The notes beneath the pieces are model-generated. The model ran no database searches. It saw nothing but the letters and a program-made list of their open reading frames with translations, and was not told the origin of the DNA. Both the position numbers and the translations under genes were made by a program. Shown here piece after piece: positions 1-11,572 of a stretch of 64,000 bases of DNA (within the stretch, counting starts at the first letter, position 1; each line of letters opens with the position of its first letter). Source of the DNA: Rahnella ecdela (GTDB lineage: Bacteria; Pseudomonadota; Gammaproteobacteria; Enterobacterales; Enterobacteriaceae); the NCBI RefSeq assembly GCF_019049625.1, contig NZ_JAFMOY010000133.1:248001-312000 (forward strand), read 5' to 3'.

Positions 1-510
1 ACCCAGCACACCGGCAACGACGTCGTCGATCATGATGCCCATTCCGCCCTGAACGTTGCGGTCAAACCAGCGGATCGGCCAGGGTTTCCAGATATCCAGC
101 ACGCGGAAAACGATAAACCCGATCAGCACCCAGCGCCAGTCATTCACCGGAATCGCCATCAGCGTGATCCACATACCGACAAATTCATCCCACACAATGC
201 TGCCGTGGTCATGAACCCGCATATCGCGCGCCGTCTGACGGCACAAATATACGCCGATGCAAATACTGAACATGACGATCATGGAATACACTTGCCACGG
301 CAGGTACGTCATGACAATCCAGAACGGAATCGCGGCAATGGAGCCCGCGGTGCCCGGCCCGACAGGGAATAAACCGCTGCCAAAACCGGTTGCCAGTAAA
401 TGCCACGGATTACGCAGATTTAATCGCTTTTTAGCCGCAGCCATGTCCTGAACCGGATCACCGGTTTTGCCTTTATACCCGGCAGGGCGTTTTTTACGGC
501 CAATATTCAC
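1..510 (-). CDS. pgpA: phosphatidylglycerophosphatase A, 3' part cut by window edge
   Basis: PgpA is an inner-membrane enzyme that dephosphorylates phosphatidylglycerophosphate to phosphatidylglycerol. About 170 codons are visible; the C-terminus lies outside the window. The translation contains [24 protein letters not shown] and [12 protein letters not shown], blocks typical of PgpA, with hydrophobic membrane segments between them. I chose a GTG start at 510 because its GTGA overlaps the thiL stop by four bases, as expected for translational coupling. An ATG at 444, just before [13 protein letters not shown], is the alternative and would give a more E. coli-like N-terminus. It is the last visible gene of the nusB-thiL-pgpA run. 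Confidence 0.9.
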   Translation of the reverse strand, partial: MNIGRKKRPAGYKGKTGDPVQDMAAAKKRLNLRNPWHLLATGFGSGLFPVGPGTAGSIAAIPFWIVMTYLPWQVYSMIVMFSICIGVYLCRQTARDMRVHDHGSIVWDEFVGMWITLMAIPVNDWRWVLIGFIVFRVLDIWKPWPIRWFDRNVQGGMGIMIDDVVAGVLG

Positions 511-1493
511 AGCAATTCCTCTGCGGCAAAGTGATCAAAACCCTGCCATTCAAGTTCTACCGGCGCGCCTGAACGCAAAAATTTAATCCCTTCGGACAAG
601 GGTGCAATCTGCCCGATACAGGTAAAATCAATACCCAGATGGCTGAGTGCCACATCCAATGCGCCACGATTGATTTCCGGCACGGTGAAGCACAGTTCAT
701 AATCTTCGCCGCCGGTCAGTGCCCATTTCAGCGCCTGCTCAGGATCCGCAACATTGTTTATTGCCGCAGATAACGGGATCGCATCCAGATCGAGACGCGC
801 ACCACATTCACTGGCATTCAGTATATGTTTAAGATCCGAAATCAGCCCGTCGGAGAGATCGATAGCGGACGTCGCTAAATCACGCAACGCCTGCCCCTGC
901 AACACGCGCGGCGAAGGCCGCAGGTGGCGTTTGAGCAGGAATTCACGTGTATCGGTATCAATAACATTCAGCTGTTCGAGCAAAATCGCCAGCCCCGCCG
1001 CGCTGTCACCGAGCGTGCCGGTCACAAATATCCAGTCACCAATGCCAGCGCCGGAACGGGTTAATGCACGCCCCGCGGGCACCAGCCCCTGAATGGTTAA
1101 TGTCATGCTCAGCGGACCGCGGGTGGTGTCGCCGCCAATCAGCTGCATGCCGTAATAATTAAGTTGTTCAAAAAGACTGTCGCTAAATGCCTGCAACCAG
1201 TCGGTATTCACTTCCGGCAACGTCAGTGCCAGAGAAACCCAGGCAGGATCTGCGCCCATCGCGGCCAAATCACTGAGGTTAACCGCCAGGGCTTTGTACC
1301 CCAAATCGGCCGGAGAAATTGTTTTTAGAAAATGGATGCCTTCGACCAGAGTGTCGGTACTGACTGCTAATAACTGCTTTTCGCCAACCGTCAGTAAGGC
1401 ACAATCATCACCAATGCCTAAATGAACGTCCTGCCGGGCGGTTCTGAAACGGTTAAAGTAGCGAGTGATTACATCAAATTCGCCGCATGACAT
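507..1493 (-). CDS. thiL: thiamine-monophosphate kinase
   Basis: ThiL phosphorylates thiamine monophosphate to thiamine diphosphate with ATP, the last step of cofactor synthesis. The 328-residue product matches the usual length (about 325). Visible motifs are GIGDDCA (26-32), [11 protein letters not shown] (45-55), the [12 protein letters not shown] block (70-81), GGDTTRG (120-126), [11 protein letters not shown] and GGEDYEL, which bind Mg-ATP and substrate in this PurM/ThiL-type fold. It lies 166 bp after nusB, with a strong hairpin in between, and its stop overlaps the pgpA start. The order nusB-thiL-pgpA is the usual enterobacterial one. Confidence 0.97.
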   Translation of the reverse strand: MSCGEFDVITRYFNRFRTARQDVHLGIGDDCALLTVGEKQLLAVSTDTLVEGIHFLKTISPADLGYKALAVNLSDLAAMGADPAWVSLALTLPEVNTDWLQAFSDSLFEQLNYYGMQLIGGDTTRGPLSMTLTIQGLVPAGRALTRSGAGIGDWIFVTGTLGDSAAGLAILLEQLNVIDTDTREFLLKRHLRPSPRVLQGQALRDLATSAIDLSDGLISDLKHILNASECGARLDLDAIPLSAAINNVADPEQALKWALTGGEDYELCFTVPEINRGALDVALSHLGIDFTCIGQIAPLSEGIKFLRSGAPVELEWQGFDHFAAEELL

Positions 1494-1519
1494 AGTACAT
1501 TTCCAAATCGTTAGAATGA

Positions 1520-1545
1520 CTTAAGGCCGGAAATCCGGCCTTAAG
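1520..1545. repeat. perfect 11-bp-stem hairpin between nusB and thiL
   Basis: The sequence CTTAAGGCCGG, AAAT, CCGGCCTTAAG forms a perfect 11-bp stem with a four-base loop. It lies in the leader of thiL, downstream of nusB. No T-run follows on either strand, so it is not a standard intrinsic terminator. It may stabilise upstream mRNA or separate expression of nusB and thiL. The rest of the 1494-1659 spacer shows nothing I can name. Confidence 0.6.
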
Positions 1546-1659
1546 AGGGGTGTCACACAAAAGATAAACCAGGTGACATCACCAGATTATCAACAGAGGC
1601 GGTGATCAGGCGAAAATGACTGTCGCCATTTGTGACTGAAGCCGACACTTTTTTGATGA

Positions 1660-2073
1660 TCATTTTTTACGAATATGCGGGCCTGCTTTATCCAGCACAC
1701 CGTTGACAAACTTATGGCTGTCTTCTGCACCAAAGGTTTTCGCCAGTTCAATGGCTTCGTTGATCGCCACTTTGTAAGGGACGTCCTGGCGTTTGCTCAG
1801 CTCAAACAGAGCCAGACGCAAAATCGCTCTTTCCACCTGGCCCAGTTCATCCAGCTGACGGGACAGGTATGGCGCCATCAGTGCATCGAGTTTCTCAGCA
1901 CTGTTTGCTACACCAGCCAGCAGTTCGCGGAAATAGGCAATGTCTACGTCTTTGACATCCTGCTCGGTCAGGAATTCTAATTCAACATCGGCGATGTCAT
2001 TTTTCGACAACTGCCAGGAGTAAAGCGCCTGAACGGCACATTCACGGGCGCGGCGACGAGCAGCAGGTTTCAC
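1660..2073 (-). CDS. nusB: transcription antitermination factor NusB
   Basis: NusB binds boxA RNA together with NusE (S10) and is part of the rRNA and lambda antitermination complex. The 137-residue protein (E. coli 139) has the arginine-rich N-terminus [20 protein letters not shown], which contacts RNA, and the C-terminal [14 protein letters not shown]...KFVNGVLDK block. It follows ribH by 20 bp, in the standard ribD-ribH-nusB-thiL order, which places an RNA-binding factor in a riboflavin operon. Confidence 0.97.
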   Translation of the reverse strand: MKPAARRRARECAVQALYSWQLSKNDIADVELEFLTEQDVKDVDIAYFRELLAGVANSAEKLDALMAPYLSRQLDELGQVERAILRLALFELSKRQDVPYKVAINEAIELAKTFGAEDSHKFVNGVLDKAGPHIRKK

Positions 2074-2093
2074 GGATTTCCCCTTAACTAGAT

Positions 2094-2564
2094 TCAGGCC
2101 TTAATAGCCTTGATAACATTAATCATTTCAAGCGCGGTCAGTGCAGCTTCTGCACCTTTATTACCGGCTTTTGTCCCTGCGCGTTCGATGGCTTGTTCAA
2201 TGCTTTCTGTGGTCAGCACGCCAAAGGCAACCGGGATTTCGCTGTTCATAGCAACGCTGGACAGGCCAGAGCTGCATTCGCCCGCTACAAATTCAAAGTG
2301 GGCAGTGCCCCCGCGGATCACGGTGCCGAGTGCAACAACCGCGTCAAATTTACCGCTTTCAGCCAAAGCACGGGTTGCCAGAGGCAATTCGTATGCGCCA
2401 GGGACCCAGACTACGGTGATGTTGTCATCGCTGACCTGACCAATACGTTTTAACGCATCAACAGCGCCGGAAAGCAGGCTGTCATTGATAAAGTTGTTAA
2501 AACGAGCAATCGCGATCGCTACGCGCGCGTTAGGCGTGGCTACAACACCTTCGATAACGTTCAT
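2094..2564 (-). CDS. ribH: 6,7-dimethyl-8-ribityllumazine synthase
   Basis: This enzyme (called RibE in E. coli) condenses 5-amino-6-ribitylaminouracil with 3,4-dihydroxy-2-butanone 4-phosphate to form the riboflavin precursor lumazine. The 156-residue protein shows [11 protein letters not shown] (21-31), [10 protein letters not shown] (54-63) and [14 protein letters not shown] (80-93), which includes the catalytic His at 89. The family forms 60-mer capsids or smaller assemblies. It starts 124 bp after the ribD stop, a wider gap than usual, and may therefore have its own promoter. Confidence 0.97.
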   Translation of the reverse strand: MNVIEGVVATPNARVAIAIARFNNFINDSLLSGAVDALKRIGQVSDDNITVVWVPGAYELPLATRALAESGKFDAVVALGTVIRGGTAHFEFVAGECSSGLSSVAMNSEIPVAFGVLTTESIEQAIERAGTKAGNKGAEAALTALEMINVIKAIKA

Positions 2565-2688
2565 AGTTTTCCTTAAAGTGGGTTCAGGAGTTTCTCAACC
2601 CCAGCCGCAGGGGGGCGGATTCTATCATAAAATTACCCTGTCTGGACATGCGCTTTTCACGTCATTCCTTCAGGGGCGGGTAAAATTC

Positions 2689-3843
2689 TCAGTACACCGG
2701 TTTCAGGCGTAAACGTAAGTCAGGGCCAATCTGGCGGATATCGCTGAATGCAAACTCCGGCGTATCAGCCAGATGCTGCAAACCGGGCAACTCACAGAGC
2801 GCGCGCCCATTATGACCCAATAACTTAGGTGCCATATAAACGATTAATTCATCAACCAGACCGGCTTGTAATAAGGCACCGGCCAGCTGTGCGCCCGCTT
2901 CCACCCAGATGGAGTTTATCTGGCGTTTTGCCAGCTGCATCATCAGCAGAACCAGATCAATACGGTTATCGCGACCGGCTACACACCATTGTTCGACAGA
3001 CTCCGGCCAGACTTGTGAATCTGTTTCAAGGCGCGCAAGCAAGACTTCACCGGGGATATTCACCAGCTGATGCTGCGGCGTGACGCGGTTCTGACTGTCG
3101 AGAATAATGCGCAGCGGCTGACGCAGATTTCTTTCAGGATAAATGGCCTGCACTTCGCTGCCCAGTTCGCTCCAGCGCACATTCAGCGAAGGATTATCTG
3201 CCAGCACGGTCGCACTGGTGCTCAGAATAGCCGAGCTTTCCGCGCGAAAACGTTGCACATCTGCACGGGCAGCCGGGGATGTGATCCACTGACTTTCGCC
3301 GGAAGCCATCGCCGTTCTGCCATCCAGAGACGCGCCCATTTTCAGCTGCACGTAAGGGAAACCGGTACGCATCCGTTTGAGAAAACCGAGGTTTACGGCT
3401 TCTGCCTGCGAATGCATCAGCCCGTGGCTGACATCAATATCGTTTTGTTTAAGACGGTATAAACCGCGGCCGGCAACTTCCGGATTAGGATCCTGCATCG
3501 CGGCAACCACGCGGGCGACACCGGCGGCCAGTAAGGCATCGGCGCAAGGCGGTGTGCGTCCGTGATGGCTGCATGGTTCAAGAGTCACGTAGGCTGTCGC
3601 GCCCCGGGCCTTCTCACCGGCCATGCGTAGAGCATGCACTTCCGCATGCGGTTCACCGGCACGCAAATGGTAGCCTTCGCCGACAATTTCGCCGTTTAGT
3701 ACAATGACGCAACCCACATTGGGGTTAGGCGTGGTAGTAAAACGCCCGAGGCGCGCCAGTTCGAAGGCGCGCGCCATATAGCGTTCATCAGCAGGTAATT
3801 CATCAGAACGATTTTGAACAGACGATGTTTGATCAGGCAGCAT
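2689..3843 (-). CDS. ribD: bifunctional riboflavin biosynthesis deaminase/reductase RibD
   Basis: RibD deaminates and then reduces the early pyrimidine intermediate of riboflavin synthesis. The 384-residue protein has an N-terminal cytidine-deaminase-like domain with PNPNVGCVIV (40-49), the HAE zinc and catalytic motif (66-68) and PCSHHGRTPPC (90-100) supplying two zinc cysteines. A DHFR-like reductase domain follows from about residue 165. The ATG has a good AAGGA site six bases upstream. It starts 9 bp after the nrdR stop, so nrdR-ribD are co-transcribed. The N-terminus is about 15 residues longer than in E. coli. Confidence 0.97.
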   Translation of the reverse strand: MLPDQTSSVQNRSDELPADERYMARAFELARLGRFTTTPNPNVGCVIVLNGEIVGEGYHLRAGEPHAEVHALRMAGEKARGATAYVTLEPCSHHGRTPPCADALLAAGVARVVAAMQDPNPEVAGRGLYRLKQNDIDVSHGLMHSQAEAVNLGFLKRMRTGFPYVQLKMGASLDGRTAMASGESQWITSPAARADVQRFRAESSAILSTSATVLADNPSLNVRWSELGSEVQAIYPERNLRQPLRIILDSQNRVTPQHQLVNIPGEVLLARLETDSQVWPESVEQWCVAGRDNRIDLVLLMMQLAKRQINSIWVEAGAQLAGALLQAGLVDELIVYMAPKLLGHNGRALCELPGLQHLADTPEFAFSDIRQIGPDLRLRLKPVY

Positions 3844-3852
3844 CAGCTTTCC

Positions 3853-4302
3853 TTAGTCCTGAAGACGGGCGATCTCTTCACCAAATTCACGGATATCTTC
3901 GAAGCTGCGATAGACCGACGCGAAGCGGATATACGCGACTTTATCCAGCCCTTTCAGGGCATCCATCACCAGATTGCCGATCATCGTGGCCGGAATTTCA
4001 CGCTCACCGGTAGCACGAAGCTGTGACTTAATATGGCTGATGGCGGTTTCTACGTCATCAGAACTGACCGGGCGTTTTTCAAGTGCTTTCAGAAAACCAC
4101 GACGAAGCTTGTCTTCGTTGAAAGGTTCACGAACTTCATTGCTCTTAATGACACGCGGCATCACCAGTTCAGCCACTTCAAATGTGGTGAAACGCTCATG
4201 GCACACCAGGCACTGACGGCGACGGCGAACCTGCGATCCATCGCCTACCAGACGGGAATCGATGACTTTAGTATCAACAGCGGCACAAAATGGGCAATGC
4301 AT
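3853..4302 (-). CDS. nrdR: transcriptional repressor NrdR
   Basis: NrdR is the nucleotide-sensing repressor of ribonucleotide reductase operons. The 149-residue product has an N-terminal zinc ribbon (Cys3, Cys6, Cys31, Cys34 in MHCPFC and QCLVCHERF) and an ATP-cone domain (about 49-139). I chose the ATG at 4302, preceded by AGGAAGTGCT, over an in-frame start 24 bases upstream, because family members begin MHCPFC. It heads the nrdR-ribD-ribH-nusB block and is divergent from yajI. Confidence 0.96.
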   Translation of the reverse strand: MHCPFCAAVDTKVIDSRLVGDGSQVRRRRQCLVCHERFTTFEVAELVMPRVIKSNEVREPFNEDKLRRGFLKALEKRPVSSDDVETAISHIKSQLRATGEREIPATMIGNLVMDALKGLDKVAYIRFASVYRSFEDIREFGEEIARLQD

Positions 4303-4335
4303 AGCACTTCCTGATCGCGAACTCAATTGGACATT

Positions 4336-4399
4336 AGTTTAACCCGAAGTGTGCCGACAACAAAGGCTGTCGCTACTTTCATAGACATCGGGTTAAACT
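4336..4399. promoter_or_regulatory. 12-bp perfect inverted repeat in the nrdR/yajI divergent region
   Basis: AGTTTAACCCGA (4336-4347) recurs as its exact reverse complement TCGGGTTAAACT (4388-4399), 40 bases apart. The two arms point at the divergent starts of nrdR and yajI, so they could be two sites of one regulator or a large stem-loop. I do not recognise the motif as a known operator. Confidence 0.5.
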
Positions 4400-4462
4400 T
4401 AGCTATCTATATTGGTGCCCGGTCGGAATGTTTCAACGGGCAGATGAAAGGAAGTCTCTGAT

Positions 4463-5050
4463 ATGACGAAACACCCGCGATTTTTACTGGCCTGTGCCGC
4501 GTTATTCAGCCTGGCGGGCTGTGCGCAGCAAAATCCGCAAATGCCCGAGCTGAAAACGGAAGTCGGGCAGTTGAATCAAAAGCTTCAACGCCTGACGGAT
4601 CTGGCCACTGCGCTGGAACAACAAACTACCCTTAATCGCCAGTCAACCAATGGCGTCTATTTGTTACCGGCAGCGAAAAGTGCTGCCCTGCTGAAAAGCG
4701 ATATCGGTCAGCTGGAAGTTCAGCTAACCCGCGTTGCACCTGATGCCACAGGCGTTCAGGCGGTGCTTGAAATCAAGAACACATCCGGTCAGCCGTTGCC
4801 ACCGTTTACGGCTTCTTTAAGCTGGGGACAACTGGATCCGGTCACCGGCAAACCGCTGACCGTCGATATGCAAACCCAGATGATTACCGTCGAACCTAAT
4901 TTAATGCCAGGACCGGTGAAAACCGTCGAGGTGAAGTTTAATCAGGTGACCGTCGACACGCTGGGATTTGTTCACCTGCATAATATCGTGGCAACCCCGC
5001 AGGCACAGCCGGTCGTGGCGAATACCGCTGCGCCTGTCGTAGCAAAATAG
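4463..5050 (+). CDS. yajI: YajI-type outer-membrane lipoprotein (DUF3251)
   Basis: A 195-residue lipoprotein with signal MTKHPRFLLACAALFSLAGC; the lipobox is LAGC with Cys20 as acylation site, and Ala at +2 predicts outer-membrane sorting. The mature part has a short coiled-coil-like stretch (LKTEVGQLNQKLQRLTDL) and then a beta-rich DUF3251 domain. Its function is unknown. In E. coli the homologue also sits next to nrdR, which supports the name. The C-terminus ends in a low-complexity Ala/Val/Pro tail. The start has AAAGGAAG at good spacing. Confidence 0.88.
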   Translation: MTKHPRFLLACAALFSLAGCAQQNPQMPELKTEVGQLNQKLQRLTDLATALEQQTTLNRQSTNGVYLLPAAKSAALLKSDIGQLEVQLTRVAPDATGVQAVLEIKNTSGQPLPPFTASLSWGQLDPVTGKPLTVDMQTQMITVEPNLMPGPVKTVEVKFNQVTVDTLGFVHLHNIVATPQAQPVVANTAAPVVAK

Positions 5051-5068
5051 CGACTGCGAATTTCAGAT

Positions 5069-5099
5069 AAAAAAAACCCCGCAATGCGGGGTTTTTTTA
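5069..5099. terminator. bidirectional intrinsic terminator between yajI and secF
   Basis: A-run, ACCCCGCAATGCGGGGT stem and T-run are symmetrical, so the hairpin can terminate both yajI (+) and the secDF operon (-). Confidence 0.92.
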
Positions 5100-5118
5100 T
5101 GGCTTTCACACGGTTAGC

Positions 5119-6093
5119 TTAAGGAAGAATTGAAGGCTGATCGGCGCCTTCTTTTTCCACTTTTTGCTGCAACATGTGTTCACGCTTCATGCCCAGTTTC
5201 AGAGCCAGCGCGGACGCCACGTAGATAGACGAAACAGTACCAATCGACACACCAATCAACATGGTCAGTGAGAAGCCTTCCAGCAACGCACCACCAAAGA
5301 TATAGAGCATCAGTACCACCATCAGCGTAGTCGCTGAGGTCATAATGGTACGGCTTAACGTCTGGGTCAGGGACACGTTCATGATTTCGTAAGAGTTACC
5401 GCGACGAATTTTGCGGAAGTTTTCACGAATACGGTCCGATACCACGATGGAGTCATTCAGCGAGTAGCCGATAACCGACATCAGGGACGCGATGATGGTC
5501 AGGTCAATTTCGATCCTGAACAGTGACAACACGCCCATGGTGATAATTACGTCATGCGCCAGTGCGATAACCGCACCCAGCGCCAGTCGCCATTCAAAGC
5601 GGAATCCGACGTAAACCAGGATACTAATCAGGGCGATCAGCAGCGCCATGCCGCCTGCCTGCGCCAAATCATTACCCACGCTCGGACCCACAAATTCGAC
5701 ACGTTTTACGGTGGCATTTTTGTCGATATCCGCGTTCACCAGTGTAAGGACTTTATTCCCCAGTTCCTGACCCGCATTACCGGATACAGGTGGAAGGCGA
5801 ACCATCACGTCACGGCTGCTACCGAAGTTCTGAACAACAGGATCCTTGAATCCTGCTTTCTCCAGATCGGCACGCATGTCGTCGAGGTTTACGGGCTGGC
5901 TAAGGCTGATTTCAATGACGGTACCGCCAGTGAAATCAAGGCCCCAGTTAAATCCGCGAACACCCATAATCGCGACGGAAGCGATAAACAACAGGCCTGA
6001 AATACAGAAGGCCACGTTGTCCCAGCGCATAAAGTCGATGACTTTACGGCCGTAGTTCAGTTGTTCAACAGTATATGGTTGTTGCTGTGCCAC
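5119..6093 (-). CDS. secF: protein translocase subunit SecF
   Basis: SecF works with SecD and YajC to drive the late, proton-motive-force-dependent step of Sec export across the inner membrane. The 324-residue protein has one N-terminal membrane segment (about 25-45), a periplasmic domain containing [13 protein letters not shown], and five C-terminal membrane segments with the family block [20 protein letters not shown]. It ends [17 protein letters not shown] as in other enterobacteria. It starts 10 bp after secD and is the last gene of queA-tgt-yajC-secD-secF. Confidence 0.98.
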   Translation of the reverse strand: MAQQQPYTVEQLNYGRKVIDFMRWDNVAFCISGLLFIASVAIMGVRGFNWGLDFTGGTVIEISLSQPVNLDDMRADLEKAGFKDPVVQNFGSSRDVMVRLPPVSGNAGQELGNKVLTLVNADIDKNATVKRVEFVGPSVGNDLAQAGGMALLIALISILVYVGFRFEWRLALGAVIALAHDVIITMGVLSLFRIEIDLTIIASLMSVIGYSLNDSIVVSDRIRENFRKIRRGNSYEIMNVSLTQTLSRTIMTSATTLMVVLMLYIFGGALLEGFSLTMLIGVSIGTVSSIYVASALALKLGMKREHMLQQKVEKEGADQPSILP

Positions 6094-6103
6094 AACGCAC
6101 TCC

Positions 6104-7951
6104 TCAGATAGACAGCTTTTTAATGCGTTTGCCGCCGTAAACCAGGTTCACGATTGCACGGGTTCCCACGATCGACGTAAACATCGAAGTTGCCACACCG
6201 ATAGCAGTGGTGATAGCAAAGCCTTTGATCGAACCGGTACCCACTGCATAAAGAATAATCGCCGTGATCAGGGTAGTAATGTTGGCATCGATGATACTGG
6301 AGAACGCGCCTTTATAGCCTTCATGAATCGCCTGCTGAACGGAACGTCCGTTCTTCAGCTCTTCCTTGATACGTTCATTTATCAGTACGTTGGCATCAAC
6401 GGCCACCGCCAGTGTCAGCACGATACCAGCAATACCCGGCATGGTCAGCGTTGCACCCGGCAGCAGCGACATAATCCCGACAATCAGAATCAGGTTAGCC
6501 ACCAGCGCAGTCGTGGCAATAATGCCAAACTTACGGTACCAAACCACCATGAACAGAATGGATGCCACCAGGCCCCACAAACATGCTTCCAGACCCTGAG
6601 TGATGTTTTGCATCCCTAAAGTCGGGCCGATAGTACGTTCTTCAACAATCTGAATTGGCGCGATCAACGCACCGGCACGCAGCAGCAGAGACAGCTGACG
6701 GGCTTCATTCGGATCGTTCACCCCGGTGATACGGAAGCTGTTACCCAGACGTGACTGAATCGTCGCCACGTTGATGACTTCTTCCTGTTTCGCCAGAATC
6801 GCACGGCCATTCGCATCTTTCTTACCGCTGTCTTTGTACTCCACGAACAGGGTCGCCATCGGTTTGCCGATGTTATCCTTCGTGAAGTTAGACATGGCGT
6901 TACCGCCAGCGCTGTCGAGAGAGATGTTAACCTGCGGCTGATTGTACTCATCCATGTTGGATGTGGAGTCAGTAATGTGGTCACCGGTCAGGATCACGCG
7001 TTTGTACAGAACAACCGGACGGCCATCACGCATGTTTTTCACTTCGCTGTCGCCCGGTACACGACCGGTTGAAGCAGCAGTGGCATCCACATTCGTGTTA
7101 ACCAGACGGAATTCCAGTGTCGCGGTCGCGCCTAAAATTTCTTTTGCACGCGCAGTATCCTGAATACCAGGCAACTCAACCACGATACGGTCAGCACCCT
7201 GACGCTGTACCAGCGGCTCGGCCACACCCAGTTGGTTTACACGGTTACGCAGGATGGTGATGTTTTGCTGAACGGCATACTCGCGCGCTTCACTGAGGCG
7301 AGCATCAGTCATCACCACATTAGCTGCGGTATCGCCGCTGTTGGTGATCACTAAATCGCGGTGACGTGGGCTCAGGTAGCTGACCGCAGAATCGCGGGTA
7401 GCAGCATCGCGGAAACGCACTTCAACGCCATAGTTGTCGAGCTTACGCACCGTGGCATAAGGAATATTCTTGTCGCGCAGGTCGCTGCGCATGTTGTCCA
7501 TCGTCTGCTCTTGCAGCTTACTCAGCGCGGTATCCATATCCACTTCCATCAGGAAGTGCACACCACCACGCAAGTCGAGGCCCAGCTTCATCGGCTCAGC
7601 ACCCAGCATGCTCAACCAGCGCGGCGTTGCCGGCGCGAGGTTCAGTGCAATAACGAACTTGTCGCCCAGCGCTTCAGTCAGCGCTTCACGTGCACGAAGC
7701 TGTACATCCGTGTCTTTGAAACGGGCAAGAATAGCGCCATTCTCCAGAGCAACTGATTTGATCTGGATTTTGCTTTGATCTAATACGTTACGGACTTGGT
7801 CCAGCGTTGCTTCACTGGCGTCGGAACCCCGAGCACCAGTGATTTGAACAGCCGGATCCTCACCATAAAGGTTGGGAAGTGCATAAAGCAGCCCGACGAT
7901 GATCACAACGATCAACATCAGATACTTCCACGCAGGATAACGGTTTAACAC
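6104..7951 (-). CDS. secD: protein translocase subunit SecD
   Basis: SecD is the large RND-like partner of SecF in the accessory translocase complex. The 615-residue protein (usual size) has an N-terminal membrane segment (9-27), a large periplasmic P1 region including [18 protein letters not shown], and five C-terminal transmembrane helices with [20 protein letters not shown], the block that carries the conserved Asp used in proton coupling. It lies 27 bp after yajC in the expected operon. Confidence 0.98.
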   Translation of the reverse strand: MLNRYPAWKYLMLIVVIIVGLLYALPNLYGEDPAVQITGARGSDASEATLDQVRNVLDQSKIQIKSVALENGAILARFKDTDVQLRAREALTEALGDKFVIALNLAPATPRWLSMLGAEPMKLGLDLRGGVHFLMEVDMDTALSKLQEQTMDNMRSDLRDKNIPYATVRKLDNYGVEVRFRDAATRDSAVSYLSPRHRDLVITNSGDTAANVVMTDARLSEAREYAVQQNITILRNRVNQLGVAEPLVQRQGADRIVVELPGIQDTARAKEILGATATLEFRLVNTNVDATAASTGRVPGDSEVKNMRDGRPVVLYKRVILTGDHITDSTSNMDEYNQPQVNISLDSAGGNAMSNFTKDNIGKPMATLFVEYKDSGKKDANGRAILAKQEEVINVATIQSRLGNSFRITGVNDPNEARQLSLLLRAGALIAPIQIVEERTIGPTLGMQNITQGLEACLWGLVASILFMVVWYRKFGIIATTALVANLILIVGIMSLLPGATLTMPGIAGIVLTLAVAVDANVLINERIKEELKNGRSVQQAIHEGYKGAFSSIIDANITTLITAIILYAVGTGSIKGFAITTAIGVATSMFTSIVGTRAIVNLVYGGKRIKKLSI

Positions 7952-7978
7952 GGCAGTTCCCTTCGGGAAAATCGAAAA

Positions 7979-8311
7979 TTAGATAGACTTCATCGTGCCT
8001 TTTGGCAGAACTGCTGCCACGAAGTCACGCTTGATCATCACTTCGTTGGTGTCGTTCAGTGCGATAACCACATAACCGGTTTCGGCTACTTTAGTTACGC
8101 GACCGATCAGACCACCGGTGGTCATGACTTCGTCACCTTTACCGATAGAGTCCATCAGTTTTTTGTGTTCTTTAGAACGTTTCTGCTGCGGGCGCAGGAT
8201 CATGAAATAGAAGATCAGACCAAAAACCACCAGCATGATAACCAGAGAGTAAGGACTTCCCTGTGACGGTGCGCCGGTCGCTGCGACTGCATCGGAAATG
8301 AAAAGACTCAT
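7979..8311 (-). CDS. yajC: preprotein translocase subunit YajC
   Basis: A small inner-membrane protein of the SecDF-YajC complex. The 110 residues hold one transmembrane helix (about 20-41, VIMLVVFGLIFYFMILRPQ) followed by a basic cytoplasmic segment and a compact SH3-like domain (GDEVMTTGGLIGRV). Length and sequence match the E. coli protein. It sits 163 bp after tgt with a possible terminator between, and 27 bp before secD. Confidence 0.97.
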   Translation of the reverse strand: MSLFISDAVAATGAPSQGSPYSLVIMLVVFGLIFYFMILRPQQKRSKEHKKLMDSIGKGDEVMTTGGLIGRVTKVAETGYVVIALNDTNEVMIKRDFVAAVLPKGTMKSI

Positions 8312-8427
8312 TTAAATTCCCTCATTGTTGTTGTGAAGCAAATTGATGTAATACAAACCAAGAATCCGACCCGGAGTCTGGCGAAGAAACGTCTCGCACA
8401 ATACCCCATAATGCCGGTCCAAGAAAT

Positions 8428-8461
8428 TATAAAAATCGGCACCCCCTTTCGAAGATGCCGA
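8428..8461 (-). terminator. possible attenuating terminator between tgt and yajC
   Basis: On the minus strand TCGGCA and TGCCGA form a 6-bp stem with a 14-base loop, followed by TTTTTATAA. It would limit read-through from queA-tgt into yajC-secDF. Confidence 0.5.
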
Positions 8462-8474
8462 CACGAGAAAGAAA

Positions 8475-9710
<1,236 letters not shown>

Positions 9711-10781
9711 CTACTGACCGACCACTTCCTGTGGCGCCAGCGGGTTACGGTTGATGAACATCGCATCACCATAACTAAAGAAACGGTATTGCTCTGCGAC
9801 GGCCTGATGATAGGCATTCATGGTATTTTTATAGCCGGCAAACGCCGACACCAGCATGATCAGCGTCGATTCAGGCAGGTGGAAATTGGTAATCAGGGAA
9901 TCAATCACCTGATAGTGATAACCCGGATAAATGAAGATCTTGGTATCGCCGAAGAATGGCGCAATCAGCGCATCTTCACTGGCTTTCGCGGCGCTTTCCA
10001 GCGAACGTACAGAGGTCGTGCCCACGGCCACCACTTTATTGCCGCGTGCTTTACAGGCCAGCACTGCATCCACCACGTCCTGAGGCACTTCGGCATACTC
10101 AGCGTGCATGATGTGGTCTTCAATGGTGTCCACGCGAACCGGCTGGAAAGTCCCTGCGCCCACGTGCAGCGTCACGAAAGCAAACTCAACGCCCTTGGCT
10201 TTAAGCGCATCCATCAGCGGCTCATCAAAATGCAAACCGGCAGTTGGCGCGGCGACTGCACCTGGACGTTCACTATAAACGGTCTGATACAGCTCGCGGT
10301 CGGCGTCTTCATCCGGTCGGTCGATATACGGCGGCAGCGGCATATGGCCGATTTCGTTGAGCAGAGTAAAGACATCACGATCTTCATTAAATTCCAGCTC
10401 AAACAACGTATCGTGGCGCGCCACCATCGTCGCTTTAATATCTTCTTTATCACCGAGCAGCAGTTCTGCGCCCGGTTTTGGCGATTTGGACGCACGCACA
10501 TGCGCCAGAACGCGGTGCGAATCGAGTACACGCTCAACCAGCACTTCAATTTTACCGCCGCTGACCTTACGGCCAAACACGCGGGCCGGAATTACGCGGG
10601 TATTGTTAAATACCAGCAAATCACCGGGATGGATTTTATCGAGAATGTCGGTGAACACGCCGTGCGTTAACTCACCGCTCGGCCCGTCCAGAGACAACAA
10701 ACGACAGCCGCTGCGCTGGGTCTGCGGATAGCGGGCAATCAGGGATTCAGGGAGTTCAAAAGAAAAATCGGCAACACGCAT
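9711..10781 (-). CDS. queA: S-adenosylmethionine:tRNA ribosyltransferase-isomerase
   Basis: QueA transfers and isomerises the ribosyl moiety of AdoMet to preQ1-modified tRNA, giving epoxyqueuosine. The 356-residue protein equals the E. coli length and contains [28 protein letters not shown] and [18 protein letters not shown], the family hallmarks. It heads the queA-tgt-yajC-secDF unit and is divergent from acpH. A 340-residue reading frame on the opposite strand here is only a shadow of this gene. Confidence 0.98.
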   Translation of the reverse strand: MRVADFSFELPESLIARYPQTQRSGCRLLSLDGPSGELTHGVFTDILDKIHPGDLLVFNNTRVIPARVFGRKVSGGKIEVLVERVLDSHRVLAHVRASKSPKPGAELLLGDKEDIKATMVARHDTLFELEFNEDRDVFTLLNEIGHMPLPPYIDRPDEDADRELYQTVYSERPGAVAAPTAGLHFDEPLMDALKAKGVEFAFVTLHVGAGTFQPVRVDTIEDHIMHAEYAEVPQDVVDAVLACKARGNKVVAVGTTSVRSLESAAKASEDALIAPFFGDTKIFIYPGYHYQVIDSLITNFHLPESTLIMLVSAFAGYKNTMNAYHQAVAEQYRFFSYGDAMFINRNPLAPQEVVGQ

Positions 10782-10903
10782 GGCTTTTCACTTCACTTAA
10801 CGACAAAAACAGGCGGCTTAGTCTAGTGGGACGGGGCATCCCCTGCAAGCTTCTGCGCTAATAAAGGCATCCGCTGCGCTGTCGGAGATCAACTTTCCTG
10901 CGT

Positions 10904-10909
10904 TATACT
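10904..10909 (+). promoter_or_regulatory. -10-like element immediately upstream of acpH
   Basis: TATACT lies only six bases before the acpH ATG and no Shine-Dalgarno sequence is visible. If used, transcription would begin at or next to the start codon, giving a leaderless mRNA. The -35 match is poor, so this is tentative. Confidence 0.35.
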
Positions 10910-10915
10910 GCCCTC

Positions 10916-11497
10916 ATGAACTTTCTCGCTCACCTCCATCTGGCTTCTTTAGCCAAAAGCTCGCTGACCGGCAACCTGCTGGCAGACTTCGTTCGCGGCA
11001 ATCCTGAGGGGCAATATTCTGCTGAAATCGTCAGCGGCATCCGCATGCATCGCCGCGTAGATACCATGACCGATTCCCTGCCGGAAGTCAGAATTGCACG
11101 CAGTTATTTTCGCGATGATTTTCGCCGCGTGGCGCCGATTACGCTGGATGTTGTCTGGGATCACTTCCTCTCCCGCCACTGGGCGACAATTCATCCACAG
11201 CAGCCGCTGGAAGATTTTCTTGACGACTGTCAGCAAGAGATCGAACCGCTTCTGCCTGAAATGCCTGAGCGTTTCCGCAATCTGAATGCTTATCTTTGGC
11301 CGGAACGCTGGATGGAGCGTTATGCTGCGCTGCCTTTTATTGGTGACGTTTTACGCGGGATGGCCAACCGGCGGCCGAAACTCGGCGCGCTGACCGGTTC
11401 CTTTCACGATATCGAGTTGAATTACGACGCGCTGGAACAGCTTTTCTGGCAGTTTTATCCGGTCATGATGCAACAGGCGAAAGATCGGCAAATCTGA
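10916..11497 (+). CDS. acpH: acyl carrier protein phosphodiesterase
   Basis: AcpH removes the 4'-phosphopantetheine arm from holo-ACP. The protein is 193 residues, as in E. coli, and starts [10 protein letters not shown], followed by [13 protein letters not shown] and the [14 protein letters not shown] block; the conserved His and Asp residues suggest the HD-like metal site. It is divergent from queA, the same arrangement as in E. coli (yajB). The start codon has a -10-like TATACT just six bases upstream instead of a ribosome site. Confidence 0.95.
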   Translation: MNFLAHLHLASLAKSSLTGNLLADFVRGNPEGQYSAEIVSGIRMHRRVDTMTDSLPEVRIARSYFRDDFRRVAPITLDVVWDHFLSRHWATIHPQQPLEDFLDDCQQEIEPLLPEMPERFRNLNAYLWPERWMERYAALPFIGDVLRGMANRRPKLGALTGSFHDIELNYDALEQLFWQFYPVMMQQAKDRQI

Positions 11498-11572
11498 CAA
11501 ATCCCACGAATTTTGTGAATCAACCCGCAATTCCCTGCAAAACAAAAGGTTGTTGTTAAAGAAGTTTGAGAC

